A stretch of DNA of 64,000 bases from Bacteroidota bacterium. GTDB taxonomy: Bacteria > Bacteroidota > Bacteroidia > Cytophagales > Cyclobacteriaceae. Shown piece by piece: positions 33,265 to 43,081 of the stretch. The notes beneath the pieces were generated by a model, which saw only the letters and a list, made by a program, of their open reading frames with translations, was not told where the DNA came from and searched no databases. Every line of letters begins with the position of its first letter. Positions within the stretch are counted from its first letter, which is position 1. The position numbers and the translations under genes are program-made. The stretch covers positions 22,151-86,150 of the forward strand of contig JAEZBX010000036.1 in the NCBI GenBank assembly GCA_023412765.1. The letters are read 5' to 3'.

Positions 33265-36159
33265 CTATTCTTCGCGTTTGGCCTTGATCGGAAAGGTGCC
33301 AAACTGCCCCACTGCCATACTTCCTGAGAAAGAATCTTTTTCAACAATTGCCTTTACGCTCACCGGCATAGAGTTTCCACCCGGTCCGTTCACTTCATAA
33401 TCAAATGTCAATTCATTTCCTTTGACTTGAACAGATTTTAGCGCGGTAGTGGAATTGAATCGCTTGTTAGTAATCTCGCCGTTAAATGTATCGCCGGTTT
33501 TGGTGATCGTCAGGGTTCCCTCTCCACCTTGTGGAGACTCAACGGTATATTGCCAAGTACCTTCCGCGACTACGTTAGCCGTTGAATCAGAAGCCGGAAG
33601 CTGGATCTCACTAGCCTGACGGTTGCCTGGTCCTCTATTTCCGTTAAACCCACCGCCGCGTTGCTGAGGTTGAGGGCCACCACCTTCCATTCCTCCTCCG
33701 CCATTATCCCCACCACCTTCTTTTAGGTCGTCGTTGCTGATCGATCTTGTTCTTCTTGGCCGTTGAGGACCATCAACACTCATCTTGCCAAGGCGATAGC
33801 TGATGTTGATACGGAAGCCCATATTTTTCATGACATTCACATTCTTTTGCTGGAATGTAGGTGAATTAGACTCACTTCTGATCTTGAATGCTGATGTAAA
33901 GAAATTCTCGGCTCCGAAACCAATGGTTCCTCTTTTTTCATTGAACTCTTTTCTCAGGCCAAGACTGTACATTCCGAAACCTCCTCGCGTACCTTGCAAT
34001 TGTACATCCCGCCCACGTGCAAAACTGAAGAACTGAATACCCCAGCCTTTGTCAAGATTATAGTTTCCAAAGAAACGACCACTCACTACCCAGCCTTCGT
34101 TTTGTGAACCAAGTTTGTTATCCAGGACTGCGTAGTACACGTCAGAACCTCCGTTCAGAGTAAGCTTTCCTATATTAACATTGGCGAAGACGCTAAGTCC
34201 GTATGCGTTTTCTGTACCAATATTTTGAAAGGTGGTCAGAATTTTTCCATTGTCTTGTGGAATCCGTACGCGCTGTATCGACCCCGTTGTGTTTCTTACA
34301 AATGAGGTAAAATTCAATGAAGTACCCTTGATGAACACACTATACCCCAACTCATAGTTGTTCGTGTATTCAGGATTGAGAGTCGGATTACCTTGAGAGT
34401 AATCGATCTCGTTTGAGTTCTGAATATTTGGATTCAAGAACTGAATAGATGGTCTTTGAATTCTGCGATTGTATGAAAGCTTAATGGTATTACCAGCTTT
34501 CAGCTTCTTCGACAAATTTACACTGGGTACAAAGACACCGTACGATGGGATATTGATATCGCTTTCATCTCTTGTAAACGCATCGATAGTAGTATACTCA
34601 TACCTTGTTCCCGCCTTGAAGCTATAGCCATTTGCGAGCGAAAGAGTGTACGCGAGATACCCTGCTAATACATTCTGATCATAGTTCAGATTGTTGTTGC
34701 TTTGAGGAGAGAGCACCGGTTCGTATACGCCATTTCCAATATCTTCGAAACGTGTATAGTCGCTGAATGCCCTGCGCATAATATCCTTACCCCCCATCTC
34801 TAGTATTTGTGTTGAGCCGATTGGTGTTTGGAAATCTGCCTGGACGGCAATCTCCTGGTTGTAACTGTCGTTCAGATTCTTGAAAGAGCTGGACCCAGGC
34901 GAGTTGATAGCTTCTATCAACCTGTTTTCAAAATCGTTGTTACGGTTGTTTTTGCTATACAGAGCAAGCAGACTGAATTCTTTTTGTGGCTTTTCGTAAA
35001 GACGGGTATACGTCAAGTTAACGTCAACCGTGTTAGACATATCCTCGGTCTTAACATTCTGGAGTGTGCTCCTTGTGAAGATGTTGTCGGTAAAATATTG
35101 CGTGAACAGATCATCCTGGTAATTACTGTGATTACGTGCGCCAAACCGCACAGATGCTGCTAACGAATTCTTCTTATCAATATCGTAGTCCCATCCAAGG
35201 GTATAATTACCGAACAATCCGTTGTTACGTGTGTCAGCGTTCTGCAGGTTTAAGTTGGTAGAAAATGCCGGGTCAGAAAGGTTTTCGCCAGTCAACTGAC
35301 TATTATTGAAGCTTCCTTTAATGTTGTAGTTCGCACGGCCCCAACCTCCCAAAGAGAAACCCATCTTCTTTGTGCGATAGTTACCATTAAGTCCAAGATT
35401 AGACCCACGGTTACCAATGCCTGTGTTGATGTTGAGGGTAGCCCCCTGCAGGGTGTTCTTTTTAGTAATGATATTGATGATTCCACCAGTACCTTCAGCA
35501 TCATACTTTGCTGACGGTGACGTGATCACTTCTACTGATTTTATTTCGTCTGCCGGAATTTGTTTCAGCGCGTCTGCTACACTGCTGGCCATAATGGTGG
35601 AAGGCTTGTTGTTGACCAAAACTCTGATGTTCTGGCTCCCCCTCAATGTCACGTTGCCATCGAGGTCAACGGAAAGCATAGGTACTCTTTTCAACACGTC
35701 TGTCGCATCGCCGCCCTTTGAGGTGATGTCATTCTCAGCATTGTATATGGTTCGATCGACACGTTCTTCAATGAGTTGCTTTTCACCCTGAACAACGACC
35801 TCGCTTAGCACTTTGGTGCTACTCGCTAATTTCACTATTCCCAGATTAACGTCATCGCGTTTATCTTCCACAGCAATACCCTCGATAGTTTGTGTTTCAT
35901 ATCCGATAAACGAAACAGCAACGGTATAGGTACCAGTTGCCACTTTGTTTATTACAAATTCTCCCTTCATGTCGGCTACTGAACCGTCGACGGGCTTTTG
36001 AGTTGAAGGATCTACAAGTGCAACATTGGCAAATTCAACGGGCTGATTGGTTTCAGCATCTACAACGGAACCATGTATCTTTGCATGGCCCTTTCCTTCC
36101 TGAGCCACGACCAGATACCCCATACATAACAACACACACAGCGATAAAATTTTTTTCAT
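33265..36159 (-). CDS. TonB-dependent outer-membrane receptor with extra C-terminal domain
   Basis: 964 residues from ATG 36159 (signal MKKILSLCVLLCMGYLVVAQ). Order: CarboxypepD_reg-like domain about residues 27-110 (GSVVDAETNQPVEFANVALV), plug about 120-210 (DVLKRVPMLSVDLDGNVTLR), then a barrel ending about residue 815. A Gly-rich linker (DDLKEGGGDNGGGGMEGG) and about 100 residues of beta-rich sequence follow, starting EGTWQYTVESPQGGEGTLTI. That tail resembles the small beta domain seen on many secreted hydrolases (GTW..., GTLTI..., FNGEI). The receptor is of the outer membrane protein beta-barrel family without an SusD partner; ligand unknown. A tail after the barrel is unusual because the last strand normally ends the chain. 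Confidence 0.88.
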   Translation of the reverse strand: MKKILSLCVLLCMGYLVVAQEGKGHAKIHGSVVDAETNQPVEFANVALVDPSTQKPVDGSVADMKGEFVINKVATGTYTVAVSFIGYETQTIEGIAVEDKRDDVNLGIVKLASSTKVLSEVVVQGEKQLIEERVDRTIYNAENDITSKGGDATDVLKRVPMLSVDLDGNVTLRGSQNIRVLVNNKPSTIMASSVADALKQIPADEIKSVEVITSPSAKYDAEGTGGIINIITKKNTLQGATLNINTGIGNRGSNLGLNGNYRTKKMGFSLGGWGRANYNIKGSFNNSQLTGENLSDPAFSTNLNLQNADTRNNGLFGNYTLGWDYDIDKKNSLAASVRFGARNHSNYQDDLFTQYFTDNIFTRSTLQNVKTEDMSNTVDVNLTYTRLYEKPQKEFSLLALYSKNNRNNDFENRLIEAINSPGSSSFKNLNDSYNQEIAVQADFQTPIGSTQILEMGGKDIMRRAFSDYTRFEDIGNGVYEPVLSPQSNNNLNYDQNVLAGYLAYTLSLANGYSFKAGTRYEYTTIDAFTRDESDINIPSYGVFVPSVNLSKKLKAGNTIKLSYNRRIQRPSIQFLNPNIQNSNEIDYSQGNPTLNPEYTNNYELGYSVFIKGTSLNFTSFVRNTTGSIQRVRIPQDNGKILTTFQNIGTENAYGLSVFANVNIGKLTLNGGSDVYYAVLDNKLGSQNEGWVVSGRFFGNYNLDKGWGIQFFSFARGRDVQLQGTRGGFGMYSLGLRKEFNEKRGTIGFGAENFFTSAFKIRSESNSPTFQQKNVNVMKNMGFRINISYRLGKMSVDGPQRPRRTRSISNDDLKEGGGDNGGGGMEGGGPQPQQRGGGFNGNRGPGNRQASEIQLPASDSTANVVAEGTWQYTVESPQGGEGTLTITKTGDTFNGEITNKRFNSTTALKSVQVKGNELTFDYEVNGPGGNSMPVSVKAIVEKDSFSGSMAVGQFGTFPIKAKREE

Positions 36160-36437
36160 TTCAGATTTAATGATAAGAGCAAAAAATTCGAGCCTAACTT
36201 TCGTGTATAGGTTCGATAAGATTAACTGCAAAGGAAATATATAGTTCCCATCTAATGACAGATATTAGACAATTGGTCAATTTGATTCGACACATCGTTA
36301 AACTGCTCGACGGTCGCGCAAGATAATCCAGAACCACAGTATCCGTCGATTGATTTTTGCAAACGGTAGAAAAGTTATCATAGTACGTAATCAATCCTTT
36401 TGGAAGGGTTACCTTTAGCATCAAAAAAGATCCGCTC

Positions 36438-37529
36438 ATGGCGCTTTTCTTTCACCGAAATCGTGTGCTGCTTTTACACCTCTCCTTTTGGTGCGTGTAC
36501 CTTTCTTTTAATTTATACCAAATTACAATCTTCCAGCGTGCGCGTGGCTTCGAATGGGGGCAGCTGTTCGCATCCGCTACAGTGCAGTTGGTGTTTACTG
36601 TGGTCATCGCATACCTTAATTACTTTTATACCTGGCCACGCTTCCTGAAGTCGAAGAAAATCCTTCGATATATCGCCGAGTTTTCAATCCCATTTGCCGT
36701 GTTAATAACAGCGCGTGTTCATCTCCATCGATTCCTTGTTGATGGCTATACCCATCAGAATGAATACTTCTACTCCACTTTTTTTATCGTTCAGATCACG
36801 GCGGTAACCCTGTTCATCGTGTTGTTTGTAGGTATGCTCCGATTTGCTGTTGATTGGTTTGAATTTGAGTCTAGAAAAAAAGAAGTGGAGAATGAGCGGT
36901 TAATCGCTGAGTTGAATTTTCTGAAATCTCAAATCAACCCGCATTTTCTTTTCAACACGCTGAATAATCTGTACTACCTGGCCTATACAAAGTCGGAAAA
37001 CACAACGGAGGTAATTGCCAAACTTTCACAGATGATGCGATATATGATTTATGATTCGAATCATCCGCGAGTGTTGTTGACCAAAGAGATCGAGTACATG
37101 CAGAATTATATCAGCCTTGAACGCCTTCGCTTGAACGACCAAATTCCTATTCAATTCAAGATCGAAGGCCCTACTGAGAACGTTTGGATTGCTCCATTGA
37201 TTTTTATAACGTTTCTGGAAAATGCATTTAAGCATGGCGTAAGCAATAACAGCGCTAACGCCTGGGTGAAAATAAATATTAAGCTTAAGGATGGGCAGTG
37301 TATATACACCGTAGAAAATAGTAAGGCGCTTCTGATAAGCAATACCGAAAAATCAGGCATTGGTTTGCAAAATGTTACCCGTCGGCTGGAACTAAGTTAC
37401 CCCGGACAATACAAAATCAACGTGGAAGACAAGGCAGATGTGTATTTTGTTAAGCTCACAATTTCGCTGAATAACAGCATCGAGTCGCAGCCAATACCAG
37501 AACTTCAACCTGTCATTGTTGGAAGTTAA
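36438..37529 (+). CDS. LytS-like sensor histidine kinase
   Basis: 363 residues. Four hydrophobic segments (about residues 10-150) are followed by a His-kinase domain with the phosphoacceptor His in FLKSQINPHFLFNTLNNLYY (about residues 164-183). The C-terminal ATPase domain has ITFLENAFKHGVSN (N box) and SGIGLQNVTRRLEL (G box). These kinases phosphorylate LytTR response regulators. The regulator gene starts 11 bases after the stop. There is no extracellular sensor domain of size, so the signal is probably sensed in the membrane. Confidence 0.92.
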   Translation: MALFFHRNRVLLLHLSFWCVYLSFNLYQITIFQRARGFEWGQLFASATVQLVFTVVIAYLNYFYTWPRFLKSKKILRYIAEFSIPFAVLITARVHLHRFLVDGYTHQNEYFYSTFFIVQITAVTLFIVLFVGMLRFAVDWFEFESRKKEVENERLIAELNFLKSQINPHFLFNTLNNLYYLAYTKSENTTEVIAKLSQMMRYMIYDSNHPRVLLTKEIEYMQNYISLERLRLNDQIPIQFKIEGPTENVWIAPLIFITFLENAFKHGVSNNSANAWVKINIKLKDGQCIYTVENSKALLISNTEKSGIGLQNVTRRLELSYPGQYKINVEDKADVYFVKLTISLNNSIESQPIPELQPVIVGS

Positions 37530-37540
37530 TTGGTATTTTC

Positions 37541-38278
37541 ATGCTGATGAAAAGCAATTGCGTTATTGTGGAGGATGAACCGCTGGCAAGAAACCTGCTG
37601 GTAGAATACGTTCGTAAGGTTCCTGCGCTGAATTTGATTGAAGCATGCTCCAGTGCTATCGCAGCTCTTGAAGTGCTGCGAAAAAACCCAGTCGATATCC
37701 TCTTTCTGGACGTGCAGATGCCAGAGCTTACAGGAATTTCCTTGTTGAAGGTTTTGCACAAGCGACCGCTTGTTATTATGACTACCGCCTATTCCGAATA
37801 TGCGCTTGAGGGATATGAACTGGATGTAGTAGATTACTTGTTGAAGCCTATTACGTTCGAGCGATTTCTCCGCGCGGTTGATAAAGCTACGGCGAGACTG
37901 CAGGCGCAGCGCAGTATGCCGGTTGCCGAAAGTCCCAAGTCAGTGGCAGCGGCCGAACAGCCTTTTGTTTTTGTGAAGGATGGAACGAAGCTCGTAAAAG
38001 TTGTTTTCGACGACATCTTATACGTTGAGGGTTTGAAAGACTATGTGACAATTCACACTAAGACTCAAAAGATCGTGAGTCTTCAGCGATTGAAAGTTCT
38101 GGAAGAGCAGCTACCCGCCGATAAATTTATCCGAATTCACAATTCATTTATCGTTGCACTGAACGCCATCGATGTAGTCCACAAGAATAATGTTCAAGTG
38201 CGTAATGCAATGCTTCCGATCGGCGAGACTTATAAAAAGACCTTCAGAGACTTTATTGAAAACAAGAAAATGCAATAA
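37541..38278 (+). CDS. LytTR-family response regulator
   Basis: 245 residues; ATG 37541 or 37547. The receiver domain (residues 1 to about 120) has acidic NCVIVEDEPLARN, the phosphoacceptor Asp in DILFLDVQMPELTG and the Lys in YLLKPITFERF. The LytTR DNA-binding domain covers about residues 145-240 (FVFVKDGTKLVKVVFDDILY, KFIRIHNSFIVALNAID). It partners the kinase just upstream. Targets are unknown; LytTR regulators usually bind paired short repeats. Confidence 0.93.
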   Translation: MLMKSNCVIVEDEPLARNLLVEYVRKVPALNLIEACSSAIAALEVLRKNPVDILFLDVQMPELTGISLLKVLHKRPLVIMTTAYSEYALEGYELDVVDYLLKPITFERFLRAVDKATARLQAQRSMPVAESPKSVAAAEQPFVFVKDGTKLVKVVFDDILYVEGLKDYVTIHTKTQKIVSLQRLKVLEEQLPADKFIRIHNSFIVALNAIDVVHKNNVQVRNAMLPIGETYKKTFRDFIENKKMQ

Positions 38279-38283
38279 TTGAT

Positions 38284-38349
38284 AGGGAATAAGTAGTAAG
38301 GAATAAGGATTGGGTCGCAAAGTGCGCACCCTTATTCCCTATTCCTTTT
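38284..38349. terminator. Repeat-derived hairpin between two convergent genes
   Basis: GGAATAAGG (38300-38308) pairs with CCTTATTCC (38330-38338), and an inner GGGT/ACCC pair extends it. A T-rich stretch follows on the plus side (38344-38350). It is built from the same GGGAATAAGG units seen at other gaps. Confidence 0.6.
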
Positions 38350-38376
38350 TACTAACTTGACTAACTAGGAGTACAG

Positions 38377-39633
38377 TTAAGCAGCTTCCTTGATCTGCGT
38401 CGCCTTATAAACTTTGGTATCCGGCACGAACACAACAAACTGGCACTTCCATTCCGACACATAAGACAGTTGATCCATTATCTCTTCTTTCAGATTCCAT
38501 GGGAAGATAATAATGTAATCCGGACGAGTTTCCTTTATTCGTTGTTCAGAGCATACAGGAATGTGACTACCAGGCAAATATTTTCCCTGTTTTGACGGAG
38601 CTGCATCAACAACATATTGAATCAGGTCGTCGCCCTTTATGCCAGCATAATTGAGCAATGTATTTCCTTTAGCAGCCGCACCATAACCTGCAACGGTCTT
38701 GCCTTCACTCTTCTTCTCAACAAGGAATTCTAAAAGCTTGTATTTAATAGCATTCACGCGCTCCTGGAAATTCTGATAGTAGGCTAACGTAGTTATGCCC
38801 GCGCGTGATTCTTTATCAAGCATATTTTGTACACGCGCTGAAATTTCCTTAGTCGTGTCATCTGAATGCTTTGCAAATATTCTTAGAGAACCGCCGTGTG
38901 TTGGTTGTTCTTCGACATCAAACATTTCCAATCCATGGGCCGCGAAGATCTTCTTAACAGTCGTAAACGACAGGTAAGAAAAGTGTTCATGATAAATCGT
39001 ATCGAACTGACAGTCTTCTACCAATCGAAGAAGGTGAGGGAACTCCATTGTTATTACACCATCGTGGTGCAAGGCAGTCTTCAGACCTTGCACAAAATCA
39101 TCAATATCCGGTACATGGGCCAGTACGTTATTGCCGACAAGCAGGTTAGCTTTTTGACGACGCTGATTAAGTCTGAACGCGAATTCGGTAGTGAAATACT
39201 CGGTAATGGTTGGAATCCCTTTCATAATGGCAACGTTAGCCGTATTCTTGGTCGGCTCGATACCTAAGACAGGGATGTTTTTATTCTTAAAATGTTGAAG
39301 AAGGTATCCGTCGTTAGAAGCAATTTCCACGACGAGAGAATTTTCGTCGAAGTGGAAGCGGTCAACCATATTATCGGCATAACGGCGAGCGTGTTCTACC
39401 CAGCTCTTTGAGTACGACGAGAAATAGACGTAATCGTTGTTGAAGATCTCTCTCGCCTTCTTGTACTCGTCTATTTGTACAAGGTAGCACTCATCACATA
39501 CATAAATCGAAAGCGGATAATAGCACTCCGGTTCATTTAATTCTCGAGCTGACAAAAATGAGTTCGAAGGGGGACAATTAACAAGGTCTACGAACTTGGT
39601 CGTAAGCTCTTTTTTACAAAAACGGCAGTTCAT
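38377..39633 (-). CDS. SAM-dependent C-methyltransferase with zinc-binding N-terminus
   Basis: 418 residues. Two Cys pairs near the start (CRFCKKEL and CDECYLVQ) form the zinc-binding domain; FSSYSKSWVEHARRYAD is the linker. The central methyltransferase domain has VVEIASNDGYLLQHF as motif I. The C-terminal domain has TVAGYGAAAKGNTLLNY, typical of the third domain in sugar C-methyltransferases such as those of deoxysugar pathways. It likely methylates a nucleotide sugar or related carbonyl compound. No other sugar genes are next to it. Confidence 0.9.
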   Translation of the reverse strand: MNCRFCKKELTTKFVDLVNCPPSNSFLSARELNEPECYYPLSIYVCDECYLVQIDEYKKAREIFNNDYVYFSSYSKSWVEHARRYADNMVDRFHFDENSLVVEIASNDGYLLQHFKNKNIPVLGIEPTKNTANVAIMKGIPTITEYFTTEFAFRLNQRRQKANLLVGNNVLAHVPDIDDFVQGLKTALHHDGVITMEFPHLLRLVEDCQFDTIYHEHFSYLSFTTVKKIFAAHGLEMFDVEEQPTHGGSLRIFAKHSDDTTKEISARVQNMLDKESRAGITTLAYYQNFQERVNAIKYKLLEFLVEKKSEGKTVAGYGAAAKGNTLLNYAGIKGDDLIQYVVDAAPSKQGKYLPGSHIPVCSEQRIKETRPDYIIIFPWNLKEEIMDQLSYVSEWKCQFVVFVPDTKVYKATQIKEAA

Positions 39634-39881
39634 TTCGGAATAAGGTTAAAGTTCAACTATAGAAACAAGCCTTTAATAATGATCGAATTTATCTCGTATT
39701 GACGTTTGCAATAATGATATTGGTCATAAGATCTCAAGATTCTCGTCTCACTAAGTTGCACAACTTTGATCCATTCTAAACAACGCTGTTGTGTGTCTTT
39801 TTCGTTGAAAAAAATAGCAAAAGAATACCTGAAAAATGGTGAAAAAACGGACGAATTAAGCGCGAGATCAAATCGTAATTA
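39634..39881. other. Intergenic region, nothing recognised
   Basis: This 248-base A/T-rich gap lies between two minus-strand genes. No repeat unit, hairpin with T-run or perfect promoter was found. Confidence 0.3.
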
Positions 39882-40799
39882 CTACGACTTCATTGTAGTC
39901 TCAATTCCGACTTTATACGGTGTTGGTTTTATCTGAAACTGGTCGTCCATCTTTTTACTGTCAAAAATATAGTCGTTCTCAAACTGGTACATCATTTCCA
40001 CCAATTCCCTGAGAACCGGCACAAATAAACCTAGCATTCGAATAGTGAATTTTGACAAATTCGTTACGCCATTATAAGGATGCCCCAAAGAGTTGCAAGC
40101 AACCTTCACAAACTCTTGTCCCGTTATTTTTTCTTGTGAAGTTAGAGCGTGCCATGTCTGATTATATGCATTGGGTGTATTGCCGAGTATTGCTAAAGCT
40201 TTGCCTGCATCGGGAGTGTAGGTAAACGAATGGATTGCATTAGAGTCTCCAATCCACTGCGCGGATTTGCCTTTCTTGACACGTTGAGTTACTGTAGTGT
40301 GCGTAATACTTTGGGATACATTAGGACCATAAAAATCGGCCGAGCGTACGATCATTCCGGTGATGTTCCCCGATCGTATTTCTTCCAGAAGCATCGTGGC
40401 AATTTTTGCGCGCACTTCGCCCTTTCTGCTATTCGGATTAAAAGGAGTTTCTTCTGTCATTCGCCCAACTACATGGCCGTACGCATACACGTTGTCGAAG
40501 AACGCCAGCTTTGCATTATGCTTCTTACAAGCATCAATTGTATTGCGCATGACCTTCGGCCATTGCACCTGCCATACCTTTGTATCATATTTCAAGCCTG
40601 CTGTAAGATAAACCACATCACTTCCTTCAACGGCCTTTTCTGTTTGAGAGTAGTTCAATAAGTCAGCCGCGACTGTTTGATCAGATGAATTTACCTGTTT
40701 CGGATTTCGGCTTACCTGTCGGACTTCTTTGGTGTAGTCCGGCAAATGTCGGGAAAGCTCATTTCCGATGGTTCCATTTGCTCCGAGGATTGTCTGCAT
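39882..40799 (-). CDS. NAD(P)-dependent epimerase/dehydratase-like atypical SDR
   Basis: 305 residues. The N-terminal Rossmann motif is ILGANGTIGNELSRHL (residues 4-19). LAFFDNVYAYGHVVG (about residues 99-113) places a Tyr where extended SDRs have the active-site Tyr, but the following Lys is not obvious, so it is an atypical SDR that may bind NAD(P) without standard catalysis. Substrate is unknown. Confidence 0.8.
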   Translation of the reverse strand: MQTILGANGTIGNELSRHLPDYTKEVRQVSRNPKQVNSSDQTVAADLLNYSQTEKAVEGSDVVYLTAGLKYDTKVWQVQWPKVMRNTIDACKKHNAKLAFFDNVYAYGHVVGRMTEETPFNPNSRKGEVRAKIATMLLEEIRSGNITGMIVRSADFYGPNVSQSITHTTVTQRVKKGKSAQWIGDSNAIHSFTYTPDAGKALAILGNTPNAYNQTWHALTSQEKITGQEFVKVACNSLGHPYNGVTNLSKFTIRMLGLFVPVLRELVEMMYQFENDYIFDSKKMDDQFQIKPTPYKVGIETTMKS

Positions 40800-40902
40800 G
40801 GTATGATCGACGCCTTTGCTAAGTTAACATATTACTCTTTGAGTATATGATCTTCTCAACTTAATTGCATCAAGCCCGCAGTATTAACGGTTCCGTTTTC
40901 TG

Positions 40903-42441
40903 TTATCCCGCCCAACCATCGCGGTCGAGACTCCGGTACTGAATTGCTTCTGAAAGGTGTTCCGTTTTTATTTCTGCAGAACCTGCAAGATCAGCCACTG
41001 TTCGAGATACTTTCAAAATTCGGTCATAGGCGCGGGCCGAAAGTCCCAGTCGTTCCATCGCAGTCTTCAACAAGCTTTTACCTGCTTCGTTTACTGTGCA
41101 AATTTTTTTTACCTGGTTTGAAGGCATCATGGCATTGCAGTAGATTGATTGCTGGTCTTTGAAACGTTCCGCCTGAACATGCCGCGCCGTGACCACTCGT
41201 TGCCGGATCTGTTCGCTGTTTTCCGATCGGCGGTTTGCTGTCATCTCATCGAAACTCACGGGCACTACTTCCACATGCAAGTCAATGCGGTCAAGCAACG
41301 GTCCGCTTATCCTGCTCAGATAGCGCTGCACAACCCCTGGGCCACACACGCATTCCTTTTCAGGATGGTTATAGTAACCACAGGGGCACGGATTCATACT
41401 AGCGATCAACATAAAGTTCGCGGGGTACTCCAATGAAATTTTCGCTCTTGAAATAGTGACTCTTCTCTCTTCCATTGGTTGTCGCATTACTTCCAGCACG
41501 GTTCGCTTGAACTCAGGAAGCTCATCCAAAAAGAGAACCCCGTTGTTGGCCAAAGAAATTTCTCCAGGCTGTGGGTTGCCACCGCCGCCGACGAGTGCCA
41601 CATCTGAAATTGTATGATGTGGCGCTCGAAACGGTCGGGTTGTCATGAGCGACGAATTACCTTGTATCCTTCCCGCGACGGAATGGATCTTCGTAGTTTC
41701 CAGTGCCTCGTTAAGAGTGAGTGGTGGTAAAATGGTCGGCAAGCGTTTTGCTAACATCGTTTTCCCCGCACCTGGCGGACCGATCATGATCACATTATGT
41801 CCTCCTGCAGCCGCGATTTCCAGGGCGCGTTTAATATTTTCCTGACCTTGTACGTCTTTGAAGTCAGTATCATAGTGATTTAGTTTTGCTGCAAAAACAT
41901 CTTTCGCATCGATGTGAATGGAATCTATGGTATCCTTTCCTTCCAGAAAATTTACAGCCTGCCGTAACGATTTAACCGGATAGACTTCCAAGCCATCTAC
42001 TATGGCTGCTTCCTTTGCATTGTCTGCCGGGAGAATAAAACCTTTGAAGTTTTCCCGTCGCGCCTGTATTGCGATTGGAAGTACACCTTTGATTGGACGC
42101 AAGGTTCCATCAAGGGTCAATTCACCCATGATGATATAATCTTCCAATTTATAGGTGAAGATTTGAGAGGATGCCTTTAACAAACACAAGGCGATTCCGA
42201 GATCGTAAGCTGAACCCTCTTTTCTGATATCAGCCGGAGCCAGGTTCACCACGGTCTTATTTCGCGGCATAAAATAGCCTGCGCTCTTTAGTGCGGATTC
42301 AACACGATGCTGACTCTCTTTCACTGCGCTGTCGGGTAGACCGCTCATATAGAAACGGAGACCCTGGCCAATATTCACTTCAACCATGATGGTACGCGCA
42401 TCGACACCATGGACTGCTCCGCCGAAGGTCTTAGCTACCAT
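40903..42441 (-). CDS. YifB/ComM-family Mg-chelatase-like AAA+ ATPase
   Basis: 512 residues. The N-terminal Lon-protease-like fold (about residues 1-170) is followed by an AAA+ domain with Walker A GPPGAGKTMLAKRLP (about residue 221) and Walker B NNGVLFLDELPEF. A Cys-rich insert, NPCPCGYYNHPEKECVCGPG, is conserved in the family. ComM is a branch-migration helicase that helps integration of DNA in natural transformation. It is 15 bases after a small membrane protein gene. The ComEA-like gene is 26 kb away. Confidence 0.93.
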   Translation of the reverse strand: MVAKTFGGAVHGVDARTIMVEVNIGQGLRFYMSGLPDSAVKESQHRVESALKSAGYFMPRNKTVVNLAPADIRKEGSAYDLGIALCLLKASSQIFTYKLEDYIIMGELTLDGTLRPIKGVLPIAIQARRENFKGFILPADNAKEAAIVDGLEVYPVKSLRQAVNFLEGKDTIDSIHIDAKDVFAAKLNHYDTDFKDVQGQENIKRALEIAAAGGHNVIMIGPPGAGKTMLAKRLPTILPPLTLNEALETTKIHSVAGRIQGNSSLMTTRPFRAPHHTISDVALVGGGGNPQPGEISLANNGVLFLDELPEFKRTVLEVMRQPMEERRVTISRAKISLEYPANFMLIASMNPCPCGYYNHPEKECVCGPGVVQRYLSRISGPLLDRIDLHVEVVPVSFDEMTANRRSENSEQIRQRVVTARHVQAERFKDQQSIYCNAMMPSNQVKKICTVNEAGKSLLKTAMERLGLSARAYDRILKVSRTVADLAGSAEIKTEHLSEAIQYRSLDRDGWAG

Positions 42442-42456
42442 GGCGGATGAATTTAA

Positions 42457-42792
42457 TTACATGTTTGTCTTCGTAGGTGTAGTTGGTGGTGAAGGAAGAT
42501 TTGAAACTGATTTTGCCTCTTCCTGAAGATCGAAAAGCTTTGCCTTTAACGTATTGAGCTCGTGCTGGAGCGCATTTTTTTCCCTTTGGGATTCTCGATA
42601 AATAAACCATGACCAGATAACGTCTATTATTACTAAAATTAAACCTAACAGTGTAGCGAACTTGAACCACGCGATGTATTGAACCATGCTGAATAGCATC
42701 TGAGTGTTGTTCTCAAGAATGATGGTGAATATAAAAGCACCCAGGTTAAATGCTGCGAAGATTGCGTAAAAGATGAGCCTGTTCTTTGTCAT
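42457..42792 (-). CDS. Small membrane protein with coiled-coil tail
   Basis: 111 residues. Two hydrophobic segments (LIFYAIFAAFNLGAFIFTII and FATLLGLILVIIDVIWSWFI) are followed by a charged helix likely to be a coiled coil (about residues 68-92) and a Pro/Thr-rich end. No family recognised. It is 15 bases before yifB and probably co-transcribed with it. Confidence 0.6.
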   Translation of the reverse strand: MTKNRLIFYAIFAAFNLGAFIFTIILENNTQMLFSMVQYIAWFKFATLLGLILVIIDVIWSWFIYRESQREKNALQHELNTLKAKLFDLQEEAKSVSNLPSPPTTPTKTNM

Positions 42793-42889
42793 GCGGGACC
42801 GTGTTCGTACAGTTTAAAGGTAACTGAATTTCTGAACCGACACAATGTACATCTTTTCTTATTCCCTGGTGAGGGGCCTTCTCTCAGTG

Positions 42890-43070
42890 GGGGAATAGGG
42901 AGTAGGGAATAAGGCAGGACGCATCATAGGTATAAGGTATAAGGTATAAGGTATAAGGTGCAACCTGAACGTCACGCTTTTTGAAGAACACGAGTAGCCC
43001 CCTCATCAAAAGCACGATAGAGGATAGCGCTAGGCACTTAAACACTTAAACACCTAAACACTTAAACACC
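42890..43070. repeat. Three microrepeat tracts including a 4-copy TATAAGGT tandem
   Basis: GGGAATAGGGAGTAGGG units at 42891-42914; TATAAGGT repeated four times at 42928-42959; and CACTTAAACACCTAAAC units at 43035-43070. The last is the exact reverse complement over 28 bases of 31227-31254. All lie between the ABC exporter and the small membrane protein gene. Confidence 0.9.
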
Positions 43071-43081
43071 CCAAGACTCCC

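Noticed and set aside
13552..42441. Competence locus made of ComEA-like and ComM-like genes
   Set aside because: The two genes are 26 kb apart with unrelated genes between, and YifB/ComM is widely conserved outside competence loci.
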